From contig CAJZJI010000011.1 in the NCBI GenBank assembly GCA_916049935.1, forward strand, positions 1-10,715: 10,715 nucleotides of DNA, given 5' to 3'. The notes beneath the pieces were generated by a model. It searched no databases and was not told where the DNA came from. It saw only the letters and a program-made list of their open reading frames with translations. The position numbers and the translations under genes were made by a program. This document shows, piece after piece, positions 1 to 6,296 of the stretch. This stretch comes from an uncultured Streptococcus sp. (GTDB taxonomy: Bacteria > Bacillota > Bacilli > Lactobacillales > Aerococcaceae). The stretch's first letter is position 1; each line of letters opens with the position of its first letter.

Positions 1-159
1 TACAACTTCCCACAAAACCGTGTTACAGACCACCGTATTGGTTTAACACTTCAAAAGTTAGATCAAGTGTTAGCTGGAAAAATTGATGAAATTGTCGATG
101 CTTTAATTCTTTATGATCACACAGAAAAATTGGAGCAATTAAATAATGGAAACAACTAA
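1..159 (+). CDS. prfA: Peptide chain release factor 1, C-terminal end (partial)
   Basis: Frame 1 is open from the first base to a TAA at 157-159 and encodes the last 52 residues. It begins [20 protein letters not shown], which is the conserved C-terminal block of RF1 that follows the peptidyl-hydrolysis domain; the GGQ motif and the stop-codon-recognition loop lie off the left edge. RF1 acts in the ribosomal A site at UAA and UAG codons. Its last 14 bases overlap the start of prmC, whose product methylates it, so the two genes are almost certainly co-transcribed and translationally coupled. The tail [11 protein letters not shown] is family-typical in length. Identity is secure despite truncation; the upstream promoter is outside the window. 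Confidence 0.95.
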   Translation, partial: YNFPQNRVTDHRIGLTLQKLDQVLAGKIDEIVDALILYDHTEKLEQLNNGNN

Positions 160-1021
160 TCCAACAAACCAAGAAGTCCTCGTTAGGGCTTCTTGGTTTT
201 TAGAAGAAAAACAACAGAAATTAGGACGCGAAGAATGCCAACATCTTGTAAGAGAATTAATGCTTTTCAAGAATCAATGGACCCTGTCGCAATTTCTGTT
301 GAATTTACGACAAGAGGCTACGGTGACTTTTGAAGACTTAGAACCTGAGTTGCTACGCTTAAGTGAGTTTGAACCCTTGCAGCAAATTACAGGAGTTGCA
401 GAATTTCTAGGGGAAGAATTTATGGTCACAAAGGACACTTTAATTCCTCGCCCGGAAACAGAAGAACTTGTCTTAAAAGCTCAAACATTTTTAGAACAGT
501 GCCCTGTTGGGAAAGTTCTAGAAATCGGTGTCGGAACAGGATGCATTATTTTGAGTCTGGAAAGACTTGTTAGACGTCATCATTATAAGGGGTGCGATAT
601 TTCAGAAGAAGCACTCGTTGTTGCTAAGAAGAATCGAGAGAAGTTCAATCTTCTAACTGAATTGTTTTACAGCGATGTGTACAGCAACGTACCGCCTGAA
701 AAGTTTGAGTGTATTATTAGTAATCCACCATATATCGCTTATTCAGAAGAAGCATTAATGGATGAATCAGTGCGACGTTATGAGCCAACTCAAGCATTAT
801 TTGCAGAAAATGAGGGGCTAGCGATTTACGAAAAGATTGCTAACCGACTAGAAGAATTTTTAACAGATAGTGGACAAGCCTTTTTTGAAATTGGATTTAA
901 CCAAGGCGTAAGTGTACAACGAATTTTTAGGGAAGCTTGTCCAAATCGAGAAGTAACAATTCATAAAGATATTGCAGGTATGGACCGAATGATTATTGTG
1001 AGTGGAAAGGAGGCGCAGTAA
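146..1021 (+). CDS. prmC: Peptide chain release factor N5-glutamine methyltransferase
   Basis: The 291-residue protein methylates the glutamine of the GGQ motif in RF1 and RF2 using S-adenosylmethionine, in the cytoplasm. Residues 1-90 form the helical N-terminal domain that holds the release factor. LIPRPETE (99-106) is the conserved inter-domain segment. EIGVGTGCI (126-134) is the SAM-binding motif I, with Val where the family more often has Thr or Cys. NPPY (193-196) is the catalytic motif that binds the target glutamine amide. Length is normal for PrmC. The ATG at 146 lies within the 3' end of prfA, with GGAG at 132-135 ten bases upstream as ribosome binding site. Overlap with prfA is 14 bases and with ywlC one base, indicating an operon. 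No other N5-glutamine methyltransferase fits this context. Confidence 0.95.
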   Translation: METTNPTNQEVLVRASWFLEEKQQKLGREECQHLVRELMLFKNQWTLSQFLLNLRQEATVTFEDLEPELLRLSEFEPLQQITGVAEFLGEEFMVTKDTLIPRPETEELVLKAQTFLEQCPVGKVLEIGVGTGCIILSLERLVRRHHYKGCDISEEALVVAKKNREKFNLLTELFYSDVYSNVPPEKFECIISNPPYIAYSEEALMDESVRRYEPTQALFAENEGLAIYEKIANRLEEFLTDSGQAFFEIGFNQGVSVQRIFREACPNREVTIHKDIAGMDRMIIVSGKEAQ

Positions 1022-2031
1022 TGGAAACACAAATTTTTACAAAAGAGAACTTAGATATTGCAGCTAAAGCTTTGCAACAAGGAGAAATTGTTTCTTTCCC
1101 AACGGAAACGGTGTATGGATTAGGTGCAATCGCAACAAGCCAAGAAGCGGTGTTAAAAGTCTTTGAAGCCAAAGGACGTCCAAGTGATAATCCACTGATC
1201 GTTCATATTAGTGACATCCAGCAGATGACTTCAACTGTAGAAGGAGTTCCTGAAATTGCGCTGACCTTAGCGAAGGCTTTTTGGCCAGGACCACTGACGA
1301 TGATTCTAAAGGCGAAACCAGGAATTTATGCACCAGCCTTATCCGCTGGGCTCCCAACAGTTTCATTCCGTATGCCAAATCATCCGTTAACATTAGAGTT
1401 AATCACGAAGGTAGAAATTCCGCTTGTGGGGCCGAGTGCGAATCTTTCAACAAAGCCAAGTCCAACGAAAGTAGAACATGTATTTGAAGATATGAATGGT
1501 CGTATTCGTGGAATCGTTGACGGTGGTTCATCTACTGTTGGTGTGGAGTCGACGGTGATTGATTTAACTAATGATGAAGGCCCAGTGATTTTAAGACCGG
1601 GTGTCATTACAAAAGAACAAATTGAAGCGGTCATTGGGCCTATTCAATCTACAGTCAAAACGACAGCAGGAGAGCGTGAAGTACCCAAATCTCCAGGGAT
1701 GAAATATCGTCATTACGCACCAAAAACACCAGTGTTTGTTGTTGACGGAACGGTTGAAGCTTTTGAAGAAACTATCCATAAATACAAAGTACAAGGAAAA
1801 ACAGTGGGTGTGATGGCTCGAAACGCTATTGTAGATGCCTTTGAGAATAAAGTTGAAGGTACTTACAAGATGGGGACGAGCGTGGACGATATGAACCGTG
1901 CGTTATTTGATGCACTGCGCACATTGGACCACTTAAAATTAGATGTTATTTTAGCCGAGTCTGATCCAGAAGTAGGAGTAGGAATCGCGTATATGAACCG
2001 TTTGAAAAAGGCGGCATCCACCGTTCTTTAA
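1021..2031 (+). CDS. ywlC: L-threonylcarbamoyladenylate synthase (Sua5/YwlC type)
   Basis: The enzyme makes threonylcarbamoyl-AMP from threonine, bicarbonate and ATP, the first step of the t6A37 modification of ANN-decoding tRNAs; TsaBDE complete the transfer. At 336 residues it is the long Sua5 form, not the short TsaC form. The YrdC domain covers about 1-205, with FPTETVYGLG (26-35), KGRPSDNPL (51-59) and SANLS (139-143) as nucleotide and substrate-binding motifs. A linker with SPGMKYRHYAP (224-234) leads into the Sua5 C-terminal domain, about 235-336. It starts in a TAATG overlap with prmC and has a strong AAAGGAGG at 1006-1013. Clustering with prfA and prmC is common in Firmicutes and unites translation-fidelity functions. 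Confidence 0.94.
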   Translation: METQIFTKENLDIAAKALQQGEIVSFPTETVYGLGAIATSQEAVLKVFEAKGRPSDNPLIVHISDIQQMTSTVEGVPEIALTLAKAFWPGPLTMILKAKPGIYAPALSAGLPTVSFRMPNHPLTLELITKVEIPLVGPSANLSTKPSPTKVEHVFEDMNGRIRGIVDGGSSTVGVESTVIDLTNDEGPVILRPGVITKEQIEAVIGPIQSTVKTTAGEREVPKSPGMKYRHYAPKTPVFVVDGTVEAFEETIHKYKVQGKTVGVMARNAIVDAFENKVEGTYKMGTSVDDMNRALFDALRTLDHLKLDVILAESDPEVGVGIAYMNRLKKAASTVL

Positions 2032-2047
2032 GAGAACTCATAGCTTT

Positions 2048-2075
2048 TCTACAAAACGTGATAATGTGATAAAAT
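2048..2075 (+). promoter_or_regulatory. Candidate sigma-A promoter for glyA
   Basis: A -10 hexamer TAAAAT (2070-2075, 5/6 to consensus) is preceded by an extended TG dinucleotide (2067-2068). A -35 like element TCTACA (2048-2053, 4/6) sits 16 bases upstream. The predicted start near 2082 gives a leader of about 24 bases containing the glyA ribosome binding site AAAGGGG (2092-2098). The direct repeat TAGAAAGG at 2075-2082 and 2089-2096 lies just downstream. No PurR box or riboswitch fold is evident. The call rests on pattern matching only. Confidence 0.5.
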
Positions 2076-2105
2076 AGAAAGGTAAGAATAGAAAGGGGTA
2101 GTTGA

Positions 2106-3338
2106 ATGAGTCAATTTACAGAAGATAAAATCATCTTTGAGACGATTGAAAAAGAACTTCATCGTCAGCAACAAGGGATTGAATTAATTGCATCAGAAAA
2201 CTTCGTATCTGAAGGAGTTTTACGTGCACAAGGAAGTATTCTAACGAATAAATATGCAGAAGGGTATCCAGGTCGTCGTTATTATGGCGGATGTGAGTAC
2301 GTGGATGTTATCGAACAATTAGCGATTGATCGCGTAAAAGAATTGTTTGGGGCTGAATATGCCAATGTGCAACCTCACTCAGGTTCTCAAGCAAACATGG
2401 CAGCATATCGTGCCTTAGTGAAGAAAGGCGATAAGATTTTAGGGATGGACTTAAACCATGGTGGTCACTTGACTCACGGTATGGGAGTCAACTTCTCTGG
2501 ACAAGATTATCAGTTTGTTTCTTATGGAGTAAATCCAGAAACAGAAACAATCGATTACGATGAATTAGAACGTATCGCTAAAGAAGAAAAACCACAATTA
2601 ATAGTGGCTGGTGCTTCAGCGTATCCACGTGAAATTGACTTCAAACGTATTAGTGAAATCGCTAAAGAAGTTGGAGCTTACTTTATGGTGGATATGGCTC
2701 ATATCGCTGGTTTAGTCGCTAAAGGGGCTCATCAAAATCCAGTTCCTTATGCCGATGTTGTAACATCAACAACACATAAAACATTGCGTGGACCACGTGG
2801 CGGTTTAATCTTAGCAAAAGAAGAATTTGGCAAGACATTAAACAGTGCAATCTTCCCTGGAATCCAAGGCGGACCACTAGAACACGTGATTGCGGGTAAA
2901 GCAGTTGCATTCCATGAAGCTCTCCAACCAGCATTTGGTGAGTATATCGAGCAAGTCGTGAAGAATGCTAAAGCAATGGCAGAGGTGTTCGAAGGAACAG
3001 CCATTCGTGCGATTTCAGGTGGTACAGATAACCATCTATTACTCCTCGATATTAAAGATACTGGATTAAACGGTAAAGAAGCGCAAGAATTACTCGACAC
3101 TGTTGGAATTACAGTGAATAAAAATGCCATTCCATTTGATACATTACCACCTGTTAAAACAAGTGGAATTCGTGTCGGAACGGCAGCTATTACAACACGT
3201 GGTTTCGATGAAGCTGCGGCGAAAAAAGTAGCTGAGTTAATCCTTACAACATTAACACATCCTGAAAATGAAGAAGTATTAAACACGGTTCGTCAAGAAG
3301 TGAAACAGTTGACGGAAACTTTCAAATTATACGCGTAA
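2106..3338 (+). CDS. glyA: Serine hydroxymethyltransferase
   Basis: This cytoplasmic pyridoxal-phosphate enzyme converts serine and tetrahydrofolate to glycine and 5,10-methylene-tetrahydrofolate, supplying one-carbon units for purines, thymidylate and methionine. The 410 residues are full length. Visible signatures are LIASENFVS (27-35), [18 protein letters not shown] (50-67), HSGSQAN (91-97) for cofactor binding, [11 protein letters not shown] (195-205) whose Asp contacts the pyridine nitrogen, and [13 protein letters not shown] (221-233) with Lys225 as the Schiff-base lysine. Arg356 in SGIRVGT binds the substrate carboxylate. It is separated from ywlC by 74 bases holding its own candidate promoter, so it may be both independently and read-through transcribed. 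Glycine and folate metabolism have no direct functional link to the flanking genes; the order is a conserved Firmicutes arrangement. Confidence 0.97.
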   Translation: MSQFTEDKIIFETIEKELHRQQQGIELIASENFVSEGVLRAQGSILTNKYAEGYPGRRYYGGCEYVDVIEQLAIDRVKELFGAEYANVQPHSGSQANMAAYRALVKKGDKILGMDLNHGGHLTHGMGVNFSGQDYQFVSYGVNPETETIDYDELERIAKEEKPQLIVAGASAYPREIDFKRISEIAKEVGAYFMVDMAHIAGLVAKGAHQNPVPYADVVTSTTHKTLRGPRGGLILAKEEFGKTLNSAIFPGIQGGPLEHVIAGKAVAFHEALQPAFGEYIEQVVKNAKAMAEVFEGTAIRAISGGTDNHLLLLDIKDTGLNGKEAQELLDTVGITVNKNAIPFDTLPPVKTSGIRVGTAAITTRGFDEAAAKKVAELILTTLTHPENEEVLNTVRQEVKQLTETFKLYA

Positions 3339-3400
3339 TGAAGTAAATGTAAAGGTTTATTTCAGATTATGAAAATAATAATAAGTTTTCAAACTGAGAC

Positions 3401-3429
3401 TAGATATTTAACTGGTTTTTAGGTAAAAT
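3401..3429 (+). promoter_or_regulatory. Candidate sigma-A promoter for upp
   Basis: TAGATA (3401-3406, 4/6 to TTGACA) and TAAAAT (3424-3429, 5/6 to TATAAT) are separated by the optimal 17 bases. Transcription would begin near 3436, leaving a leader of about 33 bases with GGAAGGAG (3453-3460) eight bases before the upp ATG. The surrounding 130-base glyA-upp gap is AT-rich. It shows no convincing terminator for glyA, so upp may also receive readthrough. Confidence 0.5.
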
Positions 3430-3468
3430 AATAGAAGTGACACTAATGTATTGGAAGGAGAATGACAA

Positions 3469-4104
3469 ATGGGTAAATTTCACGTACTTGATCATCCGTT
3501 AATTCAACATAAATTGACAATGATTCGTCAAAAGGATTGTGGAACAAAAGTTTTCCGCGAAGTTGTAAACGAAATTTCAATGCTAATGGCTTATGAGGTT
3601 TCTAGAGATCTGCCTCTTGAAGATGTAGAAATCGAAACTCCACTTGTTAAAACAACATTGAAAACATTAGCTGGTAAAAAAGTTGCTATCATTCCGATTC
3701 TGCGTGCAGGACTTGGAATGGTTGATGGAATTCTCGAATTAATCCCAGCAGCCAAAATTGGGCATGTTGGTATGTATCGTGATCATGACACATTGCAACC
3801 TGTTGAGTATTTCGTGAAGTTGCCTTCAGATATTTCTGAAAGACAATTGTTTGTCGTTGATCCTATGTTAGCAACTGGGGGATCTGCAGTAGCTGCTATT
3901 GACGCACTGTTGAAGCGTGGTGCACAACCAAGCTCGATTAAGTTTTGCTGTCTTGTAGCTGCTCCAGAAGGTGTAGAAGTTCTACGTAAAGCCCACCCAG
4001 ATATCGACATCTACGCAGCAGCGTTAGATGAAAGATTAAATGAACATGGATACATTCTTCCAGGATTAGGAGATGCTGGAGATCGTTTATTCGGAACCAA
4101 ATAA
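3469..4104 (+). CDS. upp: Uracil phosphoribosyltransferase
   Basis: This pyrimidine salvage enzyme makes UMP and pyrophosphate from uracil and PRPP in the cytoplasm. The 211 residues match the usual ~209. [13 protein letters not shown] (75-87) is a conserved family block. [12 protein letters not shown] (129-140) is the PRPP-binding loop with its acidic start and Thr-Gly-Gly. [16 protein letters not shown] (195-210) is the C-terminal uracil-binding signature. The ATG at 3469 has a strong ribosome binding site. In lactobacilli upp likewise sits directly ahead of atpB, so this linkage is inherited rather than accidental. Here a structured 137-base gap with a terminator-like hairpin separates it from atpB, so the extent of upp-atp co-transcription is uncertain. 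Confidence 0.97.
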   Translation: MGKFHVLDHPLIQHKLTMIRQKDCGTKVFREVVNEISMLMAYEVSRDLPLEDVEIETPLVKTTLKTLAGKKVAIIPILRAGLGMVDGILELIPAAKIGHVGMYRDHDTLQPVEYFVKLPSDISERQLFVVDPMLATGGSAVAAIDALLKRGAQPSSIKFCCLVAAPEGVEVLRKAHPDIDIYAAALDERLNEHGYILPGLGDAGDRLFGTK

Positions 4105-4113
4105 TAAATTTTT

Positions 4114-4140
4114 ATAGTCAACGCTTTTGCGATAGACTAT
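4114..4140 (+). other. Small hairpin downstream of upp
   Basis: ATAGTC (4114-4119) pairs with GACTAT (4135-4140). An inner CGC/GCG stem (4122-4124 with 4129-4131) is closed by a TTTT loop, and the two stems are separated by an AA/ATA internal loop. It begins ten bases after the upp stop codon. It is not followed by a T tract, so it is not a standard terminator by itself. It could stabilise the upp mRNA 3' end or form part of the leader that controls atpB. Function is unassigned. Confidence 0.5.
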
Positions 4141-4162
4141 TGCCACCAAATCTGACAATAAT
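4133..4162 (+). promoter_or_regulatory. Weak candidate promoter for the atp operon inside the hairpin
   Basis: TAGACT (4133-4138, 4/6 to TTGACA) and AATAAT (4157-4162, 5/6 to TATAAT) are spaced by 18 bases. The expected start near 4169 would fall in the loop of the large hairpin. A transcript starting there would lack the left hairpin arm and could not fold the terminator. A second option is CTGACA (4152-4157) with TAAAAC (4177-4182), spaced 19. Neither is strong, and the assignment is inference. Confidence 0.28.
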
Positions 4163-4219
4163 CACCGTACTGAGCGTAAAACTCAAAGTATAGGATTATT
4201 GTCAGTTTTTTATTTGGTG
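4144..4219 (+). terminator. Long hairpin and T tract between upp and atpB (terminator or attenuator)
   Basis: CTGACAATAATC (4152-4163) is perfectly complementary to GATTATTGTCAG (4194-4205) and is followed at once by T6 (4206-4211), the form of a Rho-independent terminator. The apical part also pairs: TACT/AGTA (4168-4171 with 4187-4190) and GAG/CTC (4172-4174 with 4182-4184), with loop 4175-4181. Outside the core, CACCAAAT (4144-4151) is complementary to ATTTGGTG (4212-4219), so the T tract is enclosed as a one-sided bulge. The atpB ribosome binding site starts two bases after the outer arm. It probably ends upp transcripts; how atp transcription passes it is unresolved. Confidence 0.75.
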
Positions 4220-4230
4220 TAAAGGAGGGG
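4193..4230 (+). repeat. atpB leader block, copy 1 (partner at 5205-5228)
   Basis: GGATTATTGTC (4193-4203) and GTAAAGGAGGGG (4219-4230) recur ahead of atpF as GGAATTATTGTC (5205-5216) and GTAAAGGAGGGG (5217-5228). In copy 1 they are separated by 15 bases that hold the T tract and outer hairpin arm; in copy 2 they abut. The 12-base block contains the ribosome binding site of each gene. Part of the match is expected from Shine-Dalgarno conservation. Confidence 0.45.
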
Positions 4231-4241
4231 AAATAAGAAAC

Positions 4242-4955
4242 ATGGAAGCAACGCCAAAAGTGGTTGAGATTTTTGGATTGTCGTTTTCAGTTCCGATTTT
4301 GATTTCATGTGGGGTTAGTGTTTTACTAATCGCATTATTTACAATTTTTGCTTCAAGGAAGGTTTCGATGAAGCCTGGTAAGTTGCAAAATGCTTTAGAA
4401 GCTCTTATGGACTTCACGAAGGGTATTGTAAACAGTGCAGTTGATGAGAAAACAGCACAAACGTATTATTTATACATTTTCTCACTGTTTTCTTTTGTAC
4501 TAGTCGCTAATATGGTTGGGCTAATTATCTTTATTCACTATGAAGATCACAGCTATTTTGCCAGTCCAACGGCTAGCCCGATAGTATGTTTAGCCTTAGC
4601 GCTTATGACAACATTAATCGCACATTATTCTGGTGTACAGAAGATGGGACTCAAAGGATATATCCAACATTCTTACTTAAGTCCGATGTCGATAATGCTC
4701 CCAATCAAATTGATTGAAGAGTTTACGAACACAATTACGTTGGCATTCCGTCTTTACGGAAATATTTATGCCGGCGAAGTGTTATTAGGTTTGATTGTGA
4801 TGTTCTCATCCGCAGCAGGACTAATAACCTATATTCTTGCAATACCACTAGGGGTAGTATGGCAAGGATTTTCAGTGGTAATTGGAGCTATTCAAGCGTA
4901 CGTATTCTGTACGTTGACAATGGTTTACATCTCACATAAAGTAATGAAACATTAA
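4242..4955 (+). CDS. atpB: F1Fo ATP synthase subunit a
   Basis: Subunit a is the membrane stator that provides the two proton half-channels against the c ring. The 237-residue protein is strongly hydrophobic, with membrane segments around 17-38, 76-99, 113-131, 150-180 and 183-230. [19 protein letters not shown] (161-179) carries the essential channel arginine, Arg170 (E. coli Arg210 equivalent). The residues just before it are Ala-Phe, where relatives usually have small or Leu residues. The ATG at 4242 follows AAAGGAGGGG (4221-4230) by 11 bases, a slightly long spacing. It is the first gene of the atp operon; there is no atpI. The gap to atpE is 23 bases. Confidence 0.96.
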   Translation: MEATPKVVEIFGLSFSVPILISCGVSVLLIALFTIFASRKVSMKPGKLQNALEALMDFTKGIVNSAVDEKTAQTYYLYIFSLFSFVLVANMVGLIIFIHYEDHSYFASPTASPIVCLALALMTTLIAHYSGVQKMGLKGYIQHSYLSPMSIMLPIKLIEEFTNTITLAFRLYGNIYAGEVLLGLIVMFSSAAGLITYILAIPLGVVWQGFSVVIGAIQAYVFCTLTMVYISHKVMKH

Positions 4956-4978
4956 TTTTAAGAAATGAGGAATTTATA

Positions 4979-5194
4979 ATGACAGAATTAGCAGCAGCAA
5001 TCGCAGTAGCAGGAGCAGCTTTAGCAGCAGCCTTTGGTAACCAAGCAGTTATCGTAAAAACAATTGAATCAATGACACGCCAACCAGAAATGAGCAATGA
5101 ATTACGTTCAACAATGTTCATCGGGGTTGCCTTAATCGAAGCGATGCCAATCTTCGCCGTATTAATCGCTCTTATCCTTGTATTCGTTAAATAA
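4979..5194 (+). CDS. atpE: F1Fo ATP synthase subunit c
   Basis: The c subunit forms the rotor ring that carries protons. This 71-residue hairpin has helix 1 at about 4-29, the polar loop RQPE (34-37) that contacts gamma and epsilon, and helix 2 at about 44-69. Glu54 in VALIEAMPI is the proton-binding carboxylate. The residue after Glu54 is Ala rather than Ser or Thr, and Asn21 occupies the position of the Gln seen in Na+ types, so proton coupling is favoured. Helix 1 is unusual: where relatives have a GxGxxGxGxG packing motif, this protein reads [10 protein letters not shown] (11-20), with Ala at four of the usual Gly positions. The ribosome binding site is a modest TGAGGA (4966-4971). Confidence 0.97.
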   Translation: MTELAAAIAVAGAALAAAFGNQAVIVKTIESMTRQPEMSNELRSTMFIGVALIEAMPIFAVLIALILVFVK

Positions 5195-5204
5195 TCCAAC
5201 AAAT

Positions 5205-5228
5205 GGAATTATTGTCGTAAAGGAGGGG
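5205..5228 (+). repeat. atpF leader block, copy 2 of the atpB leader repeat
   Basis: GGAATTATTGTC followed directly by GTAAAGGAGGGG repeats the two halves of the atpB leader (4193-4203 and 4219-4230). The segment provides the atpF ribosome binding site, with six bases to the ATG. ATTATTGTC (5208-5216) is also complementary to GACAATAAT (4154-4162) in the left arm of the upp-atpB hairpin, though the two lie about 1 kb apart. Confidence 0.45.
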
Positions 5229-5234
5229 TGAGAG

Positions 5235-5741
5235 ATGTTTGAAGTAATGTTATCAGGTAATGTCAGTACAGTTTTAGGCGATACTTTAGTCGTATTAATT
5301 TCAATGACGTTGTTACTATTCTTGGTGAAATTCTTTGCTTGGGATAAAGTAAATGCCATGTTAGAAGCACGTCGAGATAAAATTGCTAAAGATTTAGACG
5401 AAGCTGCTGAGAAAAGAAAATCAGCGGAAGAAATTCAGGCTAATGCCAACGAAATTATTCATAACGCAGAAGTGAAAGGTAGCGAAATCTTAGATAACGC
5501 TCGTGAAGCAGCTTCAAAAACGCAAGATGAAATGATTAAAGAAGGTAAAGATGTGGTCTCTCGCATGAAAGCAGATGGGCAACGTGAAGTGGATTCAATG
5601 AAACAACGTGCCATCGCGCAAGTGCAAGATGATATTGTAGACCTATCGGTTCAACTTGCTAGTCAAATTCTTGAAAAAGAAGTGACAAAAGAGAAACATC
5701 AAGAAGTAATCGAAGCCTTCATTAAGGGGTTGGAAAAATAA
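5235..5741 (+). CDS. atpF: F1Fo ATP synthase subunit b
   Basis: Subunit b is the peripheral stalk that links subunit a in the membrane to delta on top of F1. The 168 residues have one N-terminal membrane helix (about 14-34, LGDTLVVLISMTLLLFLVKF) and then a long charged helix (about 38-168) rich in Ala, Glu, Lys and Gln, as expected for the dimeric coiled coil. DKVNAMLEARRDKIAKDLDEA (37-57) is the typical post-membrane segment. Start choice rests on AAAGGAGGGG at 5219-5228; an in-frame ATG four codons on lacks such a site. Its TAA overlaps the atpH ATG by one base, suggesting coupled translation of the two stalk subunits. Length is normal. Confidence 0.95.
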   Translation: MFEVMLSGNVSTVLGDTLVVLISMTLLLFLVKFFAWDKVNAMLEARRDKIAKDLDEAAEKRKSAEEIQANANEIIHNAEVKGSEILDNAREAASKTQDEMIKEGKDVVSRMKADGQREVDSMKQRAIAQVQDDIVDLSVQLASQILEKEVTKEKHQEVIEAFIKGLEK

Positions 5742-6283
5742 TGGTTAAATATCACAAAGATATCGTTAAAGAAGCCAGCCATTTCTATGCAAAGGCAAAA
5801 TTCGAAGGTCACTTAGAGCAAGTGACGAATGAACTTCAAGCTATTTTAGCAGGGATTCAAAATACTTCGACGTTTAGACAGATGATGCATCTAGAGCATG
5901 TCTCTTATGATAAAAAGTTATCTGTATTAGAATCTGCATTTGGACATTTATCAAAAGAAACACAAGAGTACATAGCAACATTCCCGTCTGAAGATGGTTC
6001 GATGAATATTGTAGAAGCACTCGAAGCGTTCCTAGATATTTACAATGCCAATAAATTAGAGATTGTTTCTGCGATTCCTTTAACGGATGATCAGATGGAT
6101 CGTATTGCAACTGCATTCCAAAATAAAACTCATAAAGAATATGATTCTTGGGTGAATACCGTGGATCCTTCAGTGATTGGCGGCGTTCAAATTAAGACAA
6201 AAGAGTATTTATTAGATGGAACGATTGCGAACAAACTAAAACAATTCAAAGAGAAAATTAGCCAAACAGGATTAAAGAGGTGA
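5741..6283 (+). CDS. atpH: F1Fo ATP synthase subunit delta
   Basis: Delta caps the alpha3-beta3 hexamer and clamps it to the b dimer. The 180 residues are the standard length. Residues 1-110 form the helical N-terminal domain that binds alpha, beginning KYHKDIVKEASHFYAKAKFEG. The conserved C-terminal signature is VDPSVIGGVQIKTKEYLLDGT (141-161), followed by NKLKQFKEKI. The sequence is fairly divergent, as is normal for delta, and identity is supported by both the signature and the position between atpF and atpA. It overlaps atpF by one base, and its stop codon lies within the atpA Shine-Dalgarno sequence. Confidence 0.94.
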   Translation: MVKYHKDIVKEASHFYAKAKFEGHLEQVTNELQAILAGIQNTSTFRQMMHLEHVSYDKKLSVLESAFGHLSKETQEYIATFPSEDGSMNIVEALEAFLDIYNANKLEIVSAIPLTDDQMDRIATAFQNKTHKEYDSWVNTVDPSVIGGVQIKTKEYLLDGTIANKLKQFKEKISQTGLKR

Positions 6284-6296
6284 GATGGCATAAATG
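6277..6296 (+). promoter_or_regulatory. atpA ribosome binding site with a two-codon minicistron
   Basis: GAGGTGA (6277-6283) overlaps the atpH stop. It is followed by ATG GCA TAA (6285-6293), whose stop directly abuts the atpA ATG at 6294. The true start is ten bases from the Shine-Dalgarno, while the minicistron ATG is only one base from it and so is unlikely to be used efficiently. A second in-frame ATG at 6300 would be 16 bases away, which favours 6294. Confidence 0.6.

Noticed and set aside
2023..2037. Hairpin GTTCT/AGAAC at the ywlC stop codon as a terminator
   Set aside because: Only five base pairs and no T tract directly after it; the stop codon sits in the loop. Too weak to call.
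2032..2105. Riboswitch or PurR operator ahead of glyA
   Set aside because: The 74-base gap is too short for known glycine or folate-type riboswitches and contains no CGAA-type PurR box.
2747..3286. Long minus-strand open frame inside glyA (179 codons)
   Set aside because: It lies opposite a complete, highly conserved gene, has no ribosome binding site and has low-complexity composition typical of an antisense shadow.
3396..3418. Stem GAGACTAG with CTGGTTTT between glyA and upp as a glyA terminator
   Set aside because: Pairing needs several G-U wobbles, the T run is part of the stem, and the region overlaps the better-supported upp promoter.
4979..5194. Na+-coupled ATP synthase
   Set aside because: The residue after Glu54 is Ala, not Ser or Thr, and the helix-1 ligand position is Asn, so the Na+ site is not present.
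5194..5209. Small hairpin TCCA/TGGA between atpE and atpF
   Set aside because: Four base pairs with a five-base loop is within chance expectation for a 40-base AT-rich gap.
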